Positions 9,477 through 15,692 of a stretch of DNA of 40,312 bases are shown here, one piece after another (positions within the stretch are counted from its first letter, which is position 1; every line of letters starts with the position of its first letter). A model generated the notes under the pieces. That model did no database searches. It had not been told where the DNA came from and worked only from the letters and a program-made list of their open reading frames with translations. Source of the stretch: a virus; the IMG/VR virus record IMGVR_UViG_3300017782_000057, positions 1 through 40,312 of that record. One strand, 5' to 3'. The position numbers and the translations under genes are program-made.

Positions 9477-9722
9477 TTATGCCTCTGCAAATTTAATTCC
9501 CCCTGCTATTATATCAGATGTCTGAAAATCTGTAGCCTCAGAGGTTGCTTTTAATAAAAATATTTCGTTCCAAGAATGCTCAAATTGCTTGCAGGCATCC
9601 TCTCCTGAGTCAATCATCTGCTTTTCTAAGCGAGATATTTCCTTAGTTTCTTCACTATCGTAATCAATGCTTAAATCCCATTCGTTTTTTTCGGGATTCC
9701 ATTTATATGTTTCTTTAGCCAT
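9477..9722 (-). CDS. Small acidic protein between terminase and portal (81 aa)
   Basis: An 81-residue acidic protein starting MAKETYKWNPEKNEWDLSID. It contains an early charged helix (ETKEISRLEKQMIDSGEDAC) and ends in a short hydrophobic tail (IIAGGIKFAEA). I recognise no family, metal site or membrane segment. It lies 9 bases after the large terminase stop and 3 bases before the portal start, so it is co-expressed with packaging genes. Small helical proteins at this site may act as terminase or portal accessory factors, but nothing in the sequence proves that. Confidence 0.6.
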   Translation of the reverse strand: MAKETYKWNPEKNEWDLSIDYDSEETKEISRLEKQMIDSGEDACKQFEHSWNEIFLLKATSEATDFQTSDIIAGGIKFAEA

Positions 9723-9731
9723 TTGGCATCA

Positions 9732-11105
9732 TTATGCTAGTCCTGTATAAGTATTTTCATCTTTTTGCAAAAGAGCAATCTCTTTTTCTATCCAAGTCTT
9801 TTCTTTTACTAAGTGAGGCTTACCTAGGTGCATTAAACCATAACGCAAACTATCCAAGGCGTGGTCACTTCCGTCTGTATCTAAATCTTCAGGTTTAGAC
9901 TTGCTATAGATAGCTGTCGCAAATTCCTCAATTAAGTTACTACAATTCTTAAAGATTTTAATATCGCCACCCTTTTTGTCCTTTGTATTTGTTTCGTGCA
10001 AATATTCACGTACTAAGTTCCAACCTGACATCCTATTGTTGTTGGCTCTCATAGTAGGTATCCCCTTAAATAGCATTATATCAGCTATAGATTGATTTGA
10101 GGGGGCTATTATGTCAGACCTATTCGTGTTTTGGGGGTTGCTTATATATGTGGAAGGGTCAATTATTGTAGCCATATAATCCTCGTCGCCTGACAATTCA
10201 TTAATTTTATTTATATGGTAGTGTAATTCTTGACCTGCCTCGTAATGTTCTCTATATACGTGGACGTTTTGGTCAAAATCTACTGCAAACCAAAGGCAAG
10301 CGAAAGGGGCACGGTAACCATAGTCAATACAACGATATTTGTACCAAGACTCGGGAATTTCATAGGGGTCAACGACGTGTTCTGCTCTATTAAATGTACT
10401 AAAAAACTGACCTTGGAACACATCCCAATCTCCTAACAGCCACATCTTACGCAATTCTTCAGGTAAAGATTCTAACTGCTTTACATAGTCGGGGTCAGAC
10501 TCTACTAATGTAGGATTATCATATATAGTAGATGGAATAAACACTTGAGTACGTTCATTTCCACCTATAATTATCTCATTAGGGTCTTTAACAAATCTTT
10601 TCTTAACCCAATTATGCCCCTGCCCCCCGGGATTAGTCGTGAGAAAAATCCTAGGAGGCATTTCGGGGTGGGGTGAACGGACGGAGGATGTGACACGTTC
10701 ATAATCTAATTCATTTGGAATAAGTGTGACCTCTTCAATAAGTAATTTATGGTATTGGTGTCCTAGGTATTTCTGAAATGCTGTATCTTCTGATAGATGC
10801 CCCGTCCTAAACTTCGCACCACTTGGAAAACGAAACTCGGTAGGGTTACCAACAGTTTGAACATCAAGAAAACGATAAAAGAACTTAGCCCTATCAATCC
10901 AATCACGTAAGTCGTCATAATTACGTCTAAGAACCAACGCACGAAATTGGGGATTGTCAAGGTATTGTGGTTCAATAAGCCAAGCAAGTCCTGCTTCAGT
11001 TTTACCCCCTCCTCTTGCACCACCATACAAGACCGTATGAGCATCCACCGAAAGAGCCTTAGTTTGCTGTCCTTCGTGGGGTGTCCAAATAACATTGTCG
11101 CTCAT
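9732..11105 (-). CDS. terL: Terminase large subunit (packaging ATPase-nuclease)
   Basis: All hallmarks of the large terminase are visible in 457 residues. Walker A is GGARGGGKT at residues 28-36; a Walker B-like LLIEEV lies near 125; the coupling motif IFLTTNPGG follows at about 155. The C-terminal RNase H-like nuclease half begins with CIDYGYRAPFACLWF (first catalytic Asp), continues with TIIDPSTY, and closes with DGSDHALDSLRYGL (final catalytic Asp). The enzyme powers DNA translocation into the prohead through the portal and cuts concatemers. The start ATG at 11105 overlaps the preceding stop (ATGA). The gene lies upstream of the portal in the late operon. A unit-length, circularly permuted genome would fit a headful packaging type, but this is not provable here. 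Confidence 0.96.
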   Translation of the reverse strand: MSDNVIWTPHEGQQTKALSVDAHTVLYGGARGGGKTEAGLAWLIEPQYLDNPQFRALVLRRNYDDLRDWIDRAKFFYRFLDVQTVGNPTEFRFPSGAKFRTGHLSEDTAFQKYLGHQYHKLLIEEVTLIPNELDYERVTSSVRSPHPEMPPRIFLTTNPGGQGHNWVKKRFVKDPNEIIIGGNERTQVFIPSTIYDNPTLVESDPDYVKQLESLPEELRKMWLLGDWDVFQGQFFSTFNRAEHVVDPYEIPESWYKYRCIDYGYRAPFACLWFAVDFDQNVHVYREHYEAGQELHYHINKINELSGDEDYMATIIDPSTYISNPQNTNRSDIIAPSNQSIADIMLFKGIPTMRANNNRMSGWNLVREYLHETNTKDKKGGDIKIFKNCSNLIEEFATAIYSKSKPEDLDTDGSDHALDSLRYGLMHLGKPHLVKEKTWIEKEIALLQKDENTYTGLA

Positions 11106-11425
11106 TTCTTTTTACGCCACTTAGAAAGTGGATTAAGATTTAATTCCTTCTGATACCACTTTAACTGTTCTTCTAAAGCTGTCATTTTAGCATTTTCCTC
11201 TACAATATGTTTGGATATAAGTTCTTCAATTTGGGTATTAGCAAATTCCATTCGTGACTCAAGGTCTGCAATTCTATTTTCAATTTGTACGTATCCATAC
11301 ACAACAAGACCAATGGCAGTAAAAATTTGTAAAAGCCACTTAATATTAATATGGAAACTGAGATTATCGTCAACCAACCCTGATTTGAAAGACCTCGCTG
11401 TCTGTGGATTGTAATCACTACCCAA
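11102..11425 (-). CDS. Single-pass membrane protein with coiled coil (holin/spanin-like position)
   Basis: Using a TTG start at 11425 the product has 107 residues. A membrane segment covers about residues 30-50 (WLLQIFTAIGLVVYGYV) and is followed by a coiled coil (QIENRIADLESRMEFANTQI and on to about residue 90) with a Lys-rich end (SKWRKKK). No in-frame ATG is available upstream of a stop, so the unusual TTG start is the best choice; its ribosome binding site is weak. The layout resembles the 92-residue protein at 25285-25563 in the lysis region. In podoviruses a membrane protein beside the terminase genes is often an inner spanin or holin-like protein, which is a possible but unproven role here. 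Confidence 0.6.
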   Translation of the reverse strand: MGSDYNPQTARSFKSGLVDDNLSFHINIKWLLQIFTAIGLVVYGYVQIENRIADLESRMEFANTQIEELISKHIVEENAKMTALEEQLKWYQKELNLNPLSKWRKKK

Positions 11426-11507
11426 TGCTAACCAATATGTATAATAAAAGCATTAAAGAAACGATACCTAAAGTGGTTACCACTATAAAGGTTTGTTTTT
11501 CATTCAT
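11418..11507 (-). CDS. Tiny hydrophobic membrane peptide (29 aa)
   Basis: ATG at 11507 opens a 29-residue ORF (MNEKQTFIVVTTLGIVSLML, then LLYILVSIG) that is almost entirely one membrane-spanning helix. Its start lies within ATGAATGA, just beside the stop of the 57-residue ORF, and its end overlaps the following gene by eight bases. Such tight chaining is seen throughout this operon and supports a real gene. Very short single-helix proteins next to packaging genes can be holin-like or membrane-targeting peptides. No homology is recognised and the small size keeps confidence modest. Confidence 0.45.
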   Translation of the reverse strand: MNEKQTFIVVTTLGIVSLMLLLYILVSIG

Positions 11508-11673
11508 ATATATATCTCACAACTAGGGGGTAGCTAAAATTCGTAGAATCCGGGTTGGGGGTGTATACTTGCCCACACTCTGCCTTTGTAAAAAAAAGAC
11601 TAGACTTAGGAGTACGTACTGCACGTCGTCCCTCGGTTGGGGGTCTCATTTTACTTTTTTTGCGTGTGACCAT
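11500..11673 (-). CDS. Possible small basic protein (57 aa), no recognised family
   Basis: The ORF starts MVTRKKSKMRPPTEGRRAVR and ends PLVVRYIYE; the first 20 residues are strongly basic. An AGGAAG sequence lies nine bases before the ATG at 11673, and the stop overlaps the next tiny ORF's start region. It follows a promoter-like TATAAT at 11704-11709. There is no motif, cysteine pair or membrane helix. It would fill the otherwise empty stretch between the small terminase-like gene and the membrane protein gene. It could also be chance, since the surrounding 250 bases have no other support. Confidence 0.4.
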   Translation of the reverse strand: MVTRKKSKMRPPTEGRRAVRTPKSSLFFTKAECGQVYTPNPDSTNFSYPLVVRYIYE

Positions 11674-11703
11674 TTATTTTTTCTTCCTCGGTGAACTCTT
11701 TCA

Positions 11704-11730
11704 ATTATACATAATATATGTTATGTGCAA
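11704..11730 (-). promoter_or_regulatory. Candidate promoter within the packaging region
   Basis: On the minus strand TTGCAC (11730-11725) is followed 15 bases later by TATAAT (11709-11704). The 15-base spacer is shorter than the preferred 17, so strength is doubtful. The spacer contains the inverted repeat CATAA-TATATG-TTATG, which could be an operator. It would drive the terminase-to-tail genes separately from the small terminase-like gene. Confidence 0.35.
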
Positions 11731-11752
11731 CTTTGCTGTAGACGGGGCAAGG

Positions 11753-12076
11753 TCAATTCTTAACCTTACTATTGACAGCAGGTTCACTCGCTCCTACCCT
11801 TTTCTCTTTGGACGGTAGAACTATCACGCCACTCGTCGTAGTAGCCTCAACTTTCATCTCTGTAGCCTTTAATTGAGGTGCGATTCTGTCCATTAAAAGA
11901 GAGGTTGCTCTCATCTGATTCTTGTGCTCAGGGTCAAGGGCTATGTCAAAGCACATCTGCACTAAGTCCAATGTTTTAGGGTGTTTACGTATCATCTCGC
12001 CAAAGTTAGATGCGTTCTTTCCTGACGGGTTTCCTGATTTACCCTTGCTAAATTTAGTATTCTTGGTCTTACTCAT
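11753..12076 (-). CDS. Putative terminase small subunit / DUF5681-like DNA-binding protein
   Basis: A 107-residue protein beginning MSKTKNTKFSKGKSGNPSGK. The FSKGKSGNPSG stretch is the signature of the DUF5681-type proteins that occur beside large terminase genes in many phages; it is followed by a helical region with an HPKTLDLVQMCFDIALDPEH core and a MRATSLLMDRIAPQLK helix. The position, first in the late block and upstream of the large terminase, fits a small subunit that recognises phage DNA and starts packaging. The tail (KEKRVGASEPAVNSK) is basic and probably disordered. Assignment as the small terminase is by family likeness and synteny. Confidence 0.65.
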   Translation of the reverse strand: MSKTKNTKFSKGKSGNPSGKNASNFGEMIRKHPKTLDLVQMCFDIALDPEHKNQMRATSLLMDRIAPQLKATEMKVEATTTSGVIVLPSKEKRVGASEPAVNSKVKN

Positions 12077-12126
12077 AAAAAAATTCCTGCCCTTACTGCG
12101 TCCAATTTCGGTTAGTTTTTGCTGTC

Positions 12127-12178
12127 ATTATATAGAATGTTAAGCAATTTATCACTTTTGTCATTAGATTTTTTCTCG
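12127..12178 (-). promoter_or_regulatory. Candidate promoter(s) for the late minus-strand block
   Basis: Two sigma70-like arrangements face the late genes. A perfect TATAAT lies at 12132-12127, about 50 bases before the ATG at 12076, but with no good -35. Farther up, TTGCAT and TCTAAT are spaced by 17 bases in the AT-rich stretch around 12150-12190. Either could start late transcription. No phage RNA polymerase gene was seen, so host polymerase is presumed. Confidence 0.4.
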
Positions 12179-12216
12179 TCGACAAATGCAATTATTTTAT
12201 ACTTTTATTAAAGTTT

Positions 12217-12245
12217 TACTTGTTTAACAAATTTAACTAATATAA
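12217..12245 (+). promoter_or_regulatory. Candidate rightward early promoter
   Basis: On the plus strand CTTGTT and TATAAG (around 12240) are separated by about 16 bases in a strongly AT-rich run. Transcription would begin near 12250, exactly where base composition changes and the hairpin-rich non-coding region starts. It is the best candidate for driving that RNA and the genes from 12735 on. Confidence 0.4.
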
Positions 12246-12269
12246 GTTATGCCATCGCCACGGTAGCCG

Positions 12270-12546
12270 ATACTTAGAATTTGGCAGGCTTTCAAGAGTT
12301 TTTGACAATTAGATTTTACGCTCCTCTCTCGAGACTACACGAGGGTCGGTAACGAGTTTACAACGAATAACGAGTTACCAAAGACCCATAAGACAGACGG
12401 TCACTCCGAGTACGAGAGGGGACAGTTTAATCAACGAGTGTCCCAAGGGGTAGCACATCGAATAGAGGACGAGCAAATCCAATACGATTTCTCGAGACCC
12501 TCACGACATACAATTTATGGGAATCCAAATCAATACTTAGAATTTG
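12270..12546. repeat. 14-base direct repeat ATACTTAGAATTTG (12270-12283 and 12533-12546)
   Basis: The 14-mer occurs twice in the non-coding region, 263 bases apart and in the same orientation; the flanks differ. It could be a protein-binding site in the control/origin region or an RNA loop repeat. Only two copies were noticed. Confidence 0.5.
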
Positions 12547-12633
12547 ATGCACGGTTTACCTAGGGAGGTTGGTGGAATTGTTAGAGTGAACGGTTGACGG
12601 GGAAAGGACGAGTTCAAATGTCATCTTACCAAT

Positions 12634-12685
12634 AGCTAGGATTCTGAGAGAATTACGAGAGGTTCGCAACCTTACCTAGCTACCA
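12634..12685 (+). ncRNA. tRNA-like element with CCA end, divergent
   Basis: AGCTAGG (12634-12640) pairs with CCTAGCT (12675-12681), followed by A and CCA (12682-12685) as in a mature tRNA 3' end. Inside are a small hairpin, ATTCT-GAG-AGAAT (12641-12653), and a T-arm-like GG-TTCGCAA-CC at 12661-12671 with a 7-base loop. There is no room for normal D and anticodon arms. The T-stem has one mismatch and a G-U pair, and the loop lacks the conserved A at its fifth position. It separates the structured region from the ArdC-like gene leader. It may be a relative of the three clearer elements downstream or just a hairpin. Confidence 0.35.
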
Positions 12686-12699
12686 AATTTTTACAAGTT

Positions 12700-12726
12700 A
12701 ACACACAAAACAAAAACAGAAAAAGG
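12700..12726 (+). promoter_or_regulatory. A-rich leader with ribosome binding site (copy 1)
   Basis: AACACACAAAACAAAAACAG is followed by AAAAAGGAG and, seven bases on, the ATG at 12735. The same A/C-only motif precedes four other starts in this block (13873, 14787, 15335, 16343). It keeps the ribosome binding site free of structure next to hairpin-rich sequence. Confidence 0.55.
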
Positions 12727-12734
12727 AGTCTATA

Positions 12735-13787
12735 ATGGCTAAATTCAAAAAGAAGTTCACACCAATCACAGAGCAAGAGCATATCGACAGAGTATGTAAA
12801 CCTATTCTCGATTCAATGGAGAAGGGACAAGTACCTTGGCATAAACCTTGGGACGTGTCACTCAATGCTCAGGGCAATCTAGTAGCAGGTGTCCAAAAAT
12901 CCCTATCCTCAGGGAAGTTGTACGAGGGTTTTAATAGCTTAATATTATCTATAATAGCTAATCAAGAACAGTACAAGAACCAATATTGGGGAACTTACCT
13001 CGGTATCAAAAAATCAGGTGGTCAGATTCGCAAAGGCGAGAAGGGTGTCTATGTCCTCAAGTGGGATTTCATTCCTGTCGTCAAAGGTCAAGACGATTGT
13101 ACCAAGTGTAAGGGTGCTATTGTCTACGTGAAGGGCAAGAAACAGCCTTGTACGAAATGCGAATCAGAGAAGATAAGAACATCTATCAAGATGTACTCTT
13201 CTGCTGTATGGAATCTTGACCAAGCCGATTGGGCTGACGGTGTCCCTGAGAAGTTCAGACCTGCAAAGCCTAAGAAAGTAAAAAAGCCGACGAAGAAAGA
13301 AGAGCAGGCTCGTATCAACCGAGTATGCAAAGAGGCTCAGAAGGTAATTGATGCTTATATCCCTCAACTCAGAGGTGGTCTTACCGACGAGAAGATAGAG
13401 AGCAATGATGCTTATTATTCTCCATCAAGAGATGCGATAGTTGTCCCTGCTAAAAAGCAATACCCAAGAATCGAAAGTTATTACAGGGTAGCTTTTCACG
13501 AGATGGTTCACTCAACAGGTCACAAATCTAGGCTCAAGAGATTCAAAGAGTATAGTAATCATATGCACGGGTCAGCCGACTACAGCAAAGAAGAGTTTGT
13601 TGCTGAGATAGGTGCTTGTGTATTATCTAGTTTCTTTGGCACAGAGACAAGTGTCGACCTAGAGAATAGTGGTGCTTATCTTCGCTCTTGGAAGAAGGGT
13701 TTAGCGAACAACAAGAAAGACATCGTCTTCGCTATAGGTCAGGCTATGAAAGCAGTTAATTTCATAGTCACAGGCGACAAGAAGTAA
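12735..13787 (+). CDS. ArdC-like antirestriction protein: ssDNA-binding domain plus zinc metallopeptidase
   Basis: The 350-residue protein has the two-part layout of ArdC-type proteins. Residues about 12-115 match the N-terminal ssDNA-binding domain (GQVPWHKPWD at 31-40, GFNSLILSI, YWGTYLGIKKSGGQIRKGEK). The C-terminal half holds the peptidase motif HEMVH (255-259), preceded by YYRVAF and followed by STGHKSRLKR, with a later EEFVAEIGA that can supply the third zinc ligand. An insert between the halves carries CTKC (122-125) and CTKC (139-142), a zinc-ribbon-like unit. ArdC family proteins shield incoming DNA from restriction and some are delivered with it. As the first gene of the plus block, after a clear AAGGAG site, it is likely made very early. 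Substrate of the peptidase is unknown. Confidence 0.88.
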   Translation: MAKFKKKFTPITEQEHIDRVCKPILDSMEKGQVPWHKPWDVSLNAQGNLVAGVQKSLSSGKLYEGFNSLILSIIANQEQYKNQYWGTYLGIKKSGGQIRKGEKGVYVLKWDFIPVVKGQDDCTKCKGAIVYVKGKKQPCTKCESEKIRTSIKMYSSAVWNLDQADWADGVPEKFRPAKPKKVKKPTKKEEQARINRVCKEAQKVIDAYIPQLRGGLTDEKIESNDAYYSPSRDAIVVPAKKQYPRIESYYRVAFHEMVHSTGHKSRLKRFKEYSNHMHGSADYSKEEFVAEIGACVLSSFFGTETSVDLENSGAYLRSWKKGLANNKKDIVFAIGQAMKAVNFIVTGDKK

Positions 13788-13804
13788 CCGACGAGTACGC
13801 CACA

Positions 13805-13864
13805 AGGGTCAATGGTTCAAGAGGGAGGTTCGATTCCTCCCTGACCCTCTACGCACTATGCGTA
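13805..13864 (+). ncRNA. tRNA-like minihelix 1 (acceptor stem + T-arm) with 3' hairpin
   Basis: AGGGTCA (13805-13811) pairs with TGACCCT (13842-13848). GGGAGG (13823-13828) and CCTCCC (13836-13841) form the T-stem around the loop TTCGATT, a perfect T-loop consensus. The two stems abut on the 3' side, making 13 stacked pairs; only 11 bases join them on the 5' side, so D and anticodon arms are absent. One C separates the element from a second hairpin, TACGCA-CTA-TGCGTA (13850-13864). It starts 17 bases after the ArdC-like stop codon and precedes an A-rich leader. It resembles the minimal substrate of RNase P. It is not a decoding tRNA. Confidence 0.75.
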
Positions 13865-13872
13865 TATTAAAT

Positions 13873-13892
13873 AACACAAAAACACGAAAGGG
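13873..13892 (+). promoter_or_regulatory. A-rich leader with ribosome binding site (copy 2)
   Basis: AACACAAAAACACGAAAGGG lies just upstream of the ATG at 13901, with AAAGGG as the ribosome binding site. It follows tRNA-like element 1 and its hairpin. Confidence 0.55.
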
Positions 13893-13900
13893 TTTCTATT

Positions 13901-14203
13901 ATGGAAAACATACTTGACAAGTGGATGATGTTAGCTTTTGATATAGTTATAAAGCATCCACATTTAGACGAACTATACAGAGGCTATGGCGAGCACTACG
14001 AAGATTTCTTTGCTTATGCAGAGGAAATTGGTGGTTCAGATATGAACATTTGCCTAGATGCTTACTTCAAAGATAATAACACAACTTGGGAGAAAGAACA
14101 GACTTTCTTTGACGAGATAGGCTTGTCGATGAAGTGGTTCTTCAATCAGCATACTTGGATAGAATCTTTTCAACTAACAACAGCAGGAGAGTACAATGAG
14201 TAA
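13901..14203 (+). CDS. Small acidic early protein of unknown function (100 aa)
   Basis: A 100-residue acidic protein rich in aromatic residues: MENILDKWMMLAFDIVIKHP, then YGEHYEDFFAYAEEIGGSD and a TWEKEQTFFDEIGLSMKWFF segment. The pattern suggests a compact helical protein. No cysteine pairs, membrane segment or catalytic motif is visible and no family is recognised. Its end overlaps the next gene by eight bases, so the two are translationally coupled. Small acidic proteins in early phage operons often act on host enzymes or mimic nucleic acid, but nothing specific shows this here. Confidence 0.7.
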   Translation: MENILDKWMMLAFDIVIKHPHLDELYRGYGEHYEDFFAYAEEIGGSDMNICLDAYFKDNNTTWEKEQTFFDEIGLSMKWFFNQHTWIESFQLTTAGEYNE

Positions 14204-14720
14204 ATTACTATGGCAGTTTTTTGGAACAGGAATCGAGTGGAGAGAGTGGTTTTCTTGTGTTGCACAGCAACGAGAGAAGACACCAACTAGGTTCAGATTT
14301 TACAGGAATCTTCACAAGTCAGGAGAGACTTATTCTTTGCAAGGATATTTCAAAGGCTTTGGATGGAGAGTGATTGGTTACTTTCAATACATCAGCTTGG
14401 AGAACGTCGACAACCTGAAGTTTATTGTCAACAAGCGAGGCAGAGATAAAGTCATCAAAGAGCAACGCAAGAACGTGCACGCATTTATAGAGTTTTCTAT
14501 TAATGAAAACAGCGTAGTCGATTTCGACAGGGACAGAGTTGGTTTTAATATGCTACCCTATGCGATGACAAGTCTACCCGTGAAGTACAACCCGTACAAG
14601 TTCGATTGCTTTCAGGTGATGAATCCTTGGGGGTCAATACCGACTATGCCTATCAAAGACGCAACAGGCTATAACAGGCTCTTTGTCAAGCCTAATCGAG
14701 GAGTGGAGATTCAGGCTTAG
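14196..14720 (+). CDS. Early protein of unknown function (174 aa)
   Basis: The 174-residue product is basic in its first half (REKTPTRFRFYRNLHKSGET), with a KGFGWRVIGYFQYISLENVD beta-rich centre, then an RGRDKVIKEQRKNVHAFIEF helix-strand and a Pro/Asn-rich tail. It looks globular and soluble, with many aromatic residues. I recognise no family. The ATG follows an AGGAGAG site lying inside the end of the upstream gene. tRNA-like element 2 starts 14 bases after its stop. Confidence 0.72.
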   Translation: MSKLLWQFFGTGIEWREWFSCVAQQREKTPTRFRFYRNLHKSGETYSLQGYFKGFGWRVIGYFQYISLENVDNLKFIVNKRGRDKVIKEQRKNVHAFIEFSINENSVVDFDRDRVGFNMLPYAMTSLPVKYNPYKFDCFQVMNPWGSIPTMPIKDATGYNRLFVKPNRGVEIQA

Positions 14721-14734
14721 TATATTATATAATA

Positions 14735-14778
14735 AACCCTGCTTGGAGTTTACATAGGTTCGAGTCCTATGCAGGGTT
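14735..14778 (+). ncRNA. tRNA-like minihelix 2 (acceptor stem + T-arm)
   Basis: AACCCTG (14735-14741) pairs with CAGGGTT (14772-14778). CATAGG (14753-14758) and CCTATG (14766-14771) enclose the loop TTCGAGT, a perfect T-loop consensus. The connector is 11 bases. Geometry (7+6 pairs, 7-base loop) equals that of element 1 although every stem sequence differs, so pairing is conserved by compensating changes. It is followed by CTCTTTTT, so an intrinsic terminator role is also conceivable. A TATAAT at 14728-14733 lies just before it. Confidence 0.75.
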
Positions 14779-14786
14779 CTCTTTTT

Positions 14787-14804
14787 AAACACAAAAACAG
14801 GAGG
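14787..14804 (+). promoter_or_regulatory. A-rich leader with ribosome binding site (copy 3)
   Basis: AAACACAAAAACAGGAGG is followed by five bases and the ATG at 14810. The GGAGG and spacing favour ATG 14810 over the in-frame GTG at 14804. Confidence 0.55.
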
Positions 14805-14809
14805 TGCAA

Positions 14810-15031
14810 ATGCACTTAACAAAAACAAAACAAGCCAAGAGATTGGCACGTAGCAAGCGTATAAAAAAGCAAGCTAATATGAAGAGAAACACGAGAACTG
14901 TTTCAACAGGTAGCAAGCTAGTAAAACCGTTTGCTGTAGAAGAAGTCAAGCAGGAGCAACGTGAGACCAAAGCGATGGAACAGCAAGGCTTATTAAATAA
15001 ATTCAAGAACATATTCAAGTCAAGCAAATGA
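14810..15031 (+). CDS. Small basic protein (73 aa)
   Basis: The protein begins MHLTKTKQAKRLARSKRIKK and its N-terminal 40 residues are extremely Lys/Arg-rich, suggesting nucleic-acid binding. The C-terminal half (VEEVKQEQRETKAMEQQGLL, then NKFKNIFKSSK) is a probable amphipathic helix. No family is recognised. The GGAGG site five bases upstream defines the start. The stop overlaps the next start as ATGA, so both proteins are translated together. Confidence 0.65.
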   Translation: MHLTKTKQAKRLARSKRIKKQANMKRNTRTVSTGSKLVKPFAVEEVKQEQRETKAMEQQGLLNKFKNIFKSSK

Positions 15032-15321
15032 GGTGGCTAGAGAGGTTTATGGTTTGGCTTATAAAACCAATCGAGTTACTGAGGAGCGAGATACCCTGCA
15101 AGCATAGTGAATGGCAAGCAGAAGGTAGTCCTAAGATGATTGACCACACAACGGGTTATCAAATCATACCCGAGTGTAGCTGTCACGTAGGAGACTCGCT
15201 GTTTGACAAAGCAGTAGACAGGTGGGATAAAGTTATGCAATGGATGTTTATATATATAATAATATCATTCGGCATAGTCTTAATCCAATTTATTATTCTC
15301 TTGTTTGCTAACTCAAACTAG
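15028..15321 (+). CDS. Small membrane protein with cytosolic or periplasmic Cys/His region (97 aa)
   Basis: The N-terminal two thirds contain PCKHSEW, then a DHTTGYQIIPECSCHVG segment that could bind a metal through Cys/His. The C-terminal third is a strong membrane helix (MFIYIIISFGIVLIQFIILL) with a short FANSN tail. This tail-anchored layout suggests a membrane-associated early protein, for example one altering the host envelope or excluding other phages. That function is inferred from topology only. Coupled to the upstream gene through ATGA. Confidence 0.65.
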   Translation: MRWLERFMVWLIKPIELLRSEIPCKHSEWQAEGSPKMIDHTTGYQIIPECSCHVGDSLFDKAVDRWDKVMQWMFIYIIISFGIVLIQFIILLFANSN

Positions 15322-15334
15322 TTTAACTTATCAG

Positions 15335-15354
15335 ACAACACACAAAAAAGGAGG
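15335..15354 (+). promoter_or_regulatory. A-rich leader with strong ribosome binding site (copy 4), aimed at an ATC codon
   Basis: ACAACACACAAAAAAGGAGG ends in a full AAGGAGG. Five bases later comes ATC AGT AAA at 15360, in frame with the following gene; no ATG, GTG or TTG is near. No tRNA-like element precedes this copy. Confidence 0.5.
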
Positions 15355-15359
15355 TTACT

Positions 15360-15692
15360 ATCAGTAAACAAACACAAGCACAAAGATGGGTAAAATGTAT
15401 ACCCGATTACTTGCTAGGTTTCCCTGAACCAATCGAGCAGTACGGTACTTTGGTTCGAGAACCTAACGGGAAAGAATACTTTCATCCAATAGTTAAGATT
15501 GACCCTATCGAGGGTACAGTTAGCTTTGGAGAAAAGCATCCTAACTCTATGTTGCGAGTCGTCGATGTCATTAAGACCTACTCTAAACCACAGGATTGTT
15601 GCAGAGAATGGGTAGGCTCAAAACCTGAGCGTATTAAAAGATACAAGCAACAAATCAAGCAGTTGAAGAGGAGAGTTTCTTATGGCAGATAG
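15360..15692 (+). CDS. Early protein of unknown function, probable non-canonical ATC start (110 aa)
   Basis: The frame is open from upstream of 15360. A perfect AAGGAGG sits five bases before ATC AGT AAA CAA ACA, the typical place for an ATG AGT AAA start. The first ordinary alternative is TTG at 15411, which has no ribosome binding site and would remove 17 residues (SKQTQAQRWVKCIPDYL region). The protein has a beta-rich centre (EQYGTLVREPNGKEYFHPIV) and a basic C-terminus (ERIKRYKQQIKQLKRRVSYG). No family is recognised. ATC starts are rare, so either this is a deliberately weak, IF3-sensitive start or the ATG was lost by mutation or sequencing error. Confidence 0.6.
   Translation: MSKQTQAQRWVKCIPDYLLGFPEPIEQYGTLVREPNGKEYFHPIVKIDPIEGTVSFGEKHPNSMLRVVDVIKTYSKPQDCCREWVGSKPERIKRYKQQIKQLKRRVSYGR

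Larger units (their letters stand above)
12250..12700 (+). ncRNA. Hairpin-rich non-coding region: structured leader or ncRNA, possibly also replication origin
   Basis: No ORF with credible start and ribosome binding site fits these 450 bases, which are richer in G+C and in CGAG words than the flanks. Several inverted repeats are directly visible. GGGTC-GGTAAC at 12343-12353 pairs with GTTACC-AAA-GACCC at 12374-12387. GGGACA at 12419-12424 pairs with TGTCCC at 12439-12444. AGCTAGG at 12634-12640 pairs with CCTAGCT at 12675-12681. The stretch lies between divergent gene blocks and just downstream of a promoter-like sequence. It may be a long 5' leader of the ArdC-like mRNA, a separate early ncRNA, or a structured origin. 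I do not recognise a known RNA class. Confidence 0.45.

Noticed and set aside
11200-11418. 72-residue ORF in another frame of the membrane/coiled-coil gene
   Set aside because: The overlapping frame with one membrane helix and a clean coiled coil, coupled to the terminase gene by ATGA, is the better candidate.
11555-11818. An 87-residue plus-strand ORF across the packaging promoter region
   Set aside because: Overlaps the end of the terminase-like gene in antisense, lacks a ribosome binding site and has no coherent domain pattern.
12250-12700. Hidden coding gene in the structured region
   Set aside because: All frames are broken by stops within short distances and the few ATGs have no ribosome binding site.
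13805-13848. tRNA-like element 1 as a phage attachment site (attP) copied from a host tRNA gene 3' end
   Set aside because: No integrase is present, there are three different elements, and each also has its own pairing 5' acceptor strand, which an attP fragment would not need.
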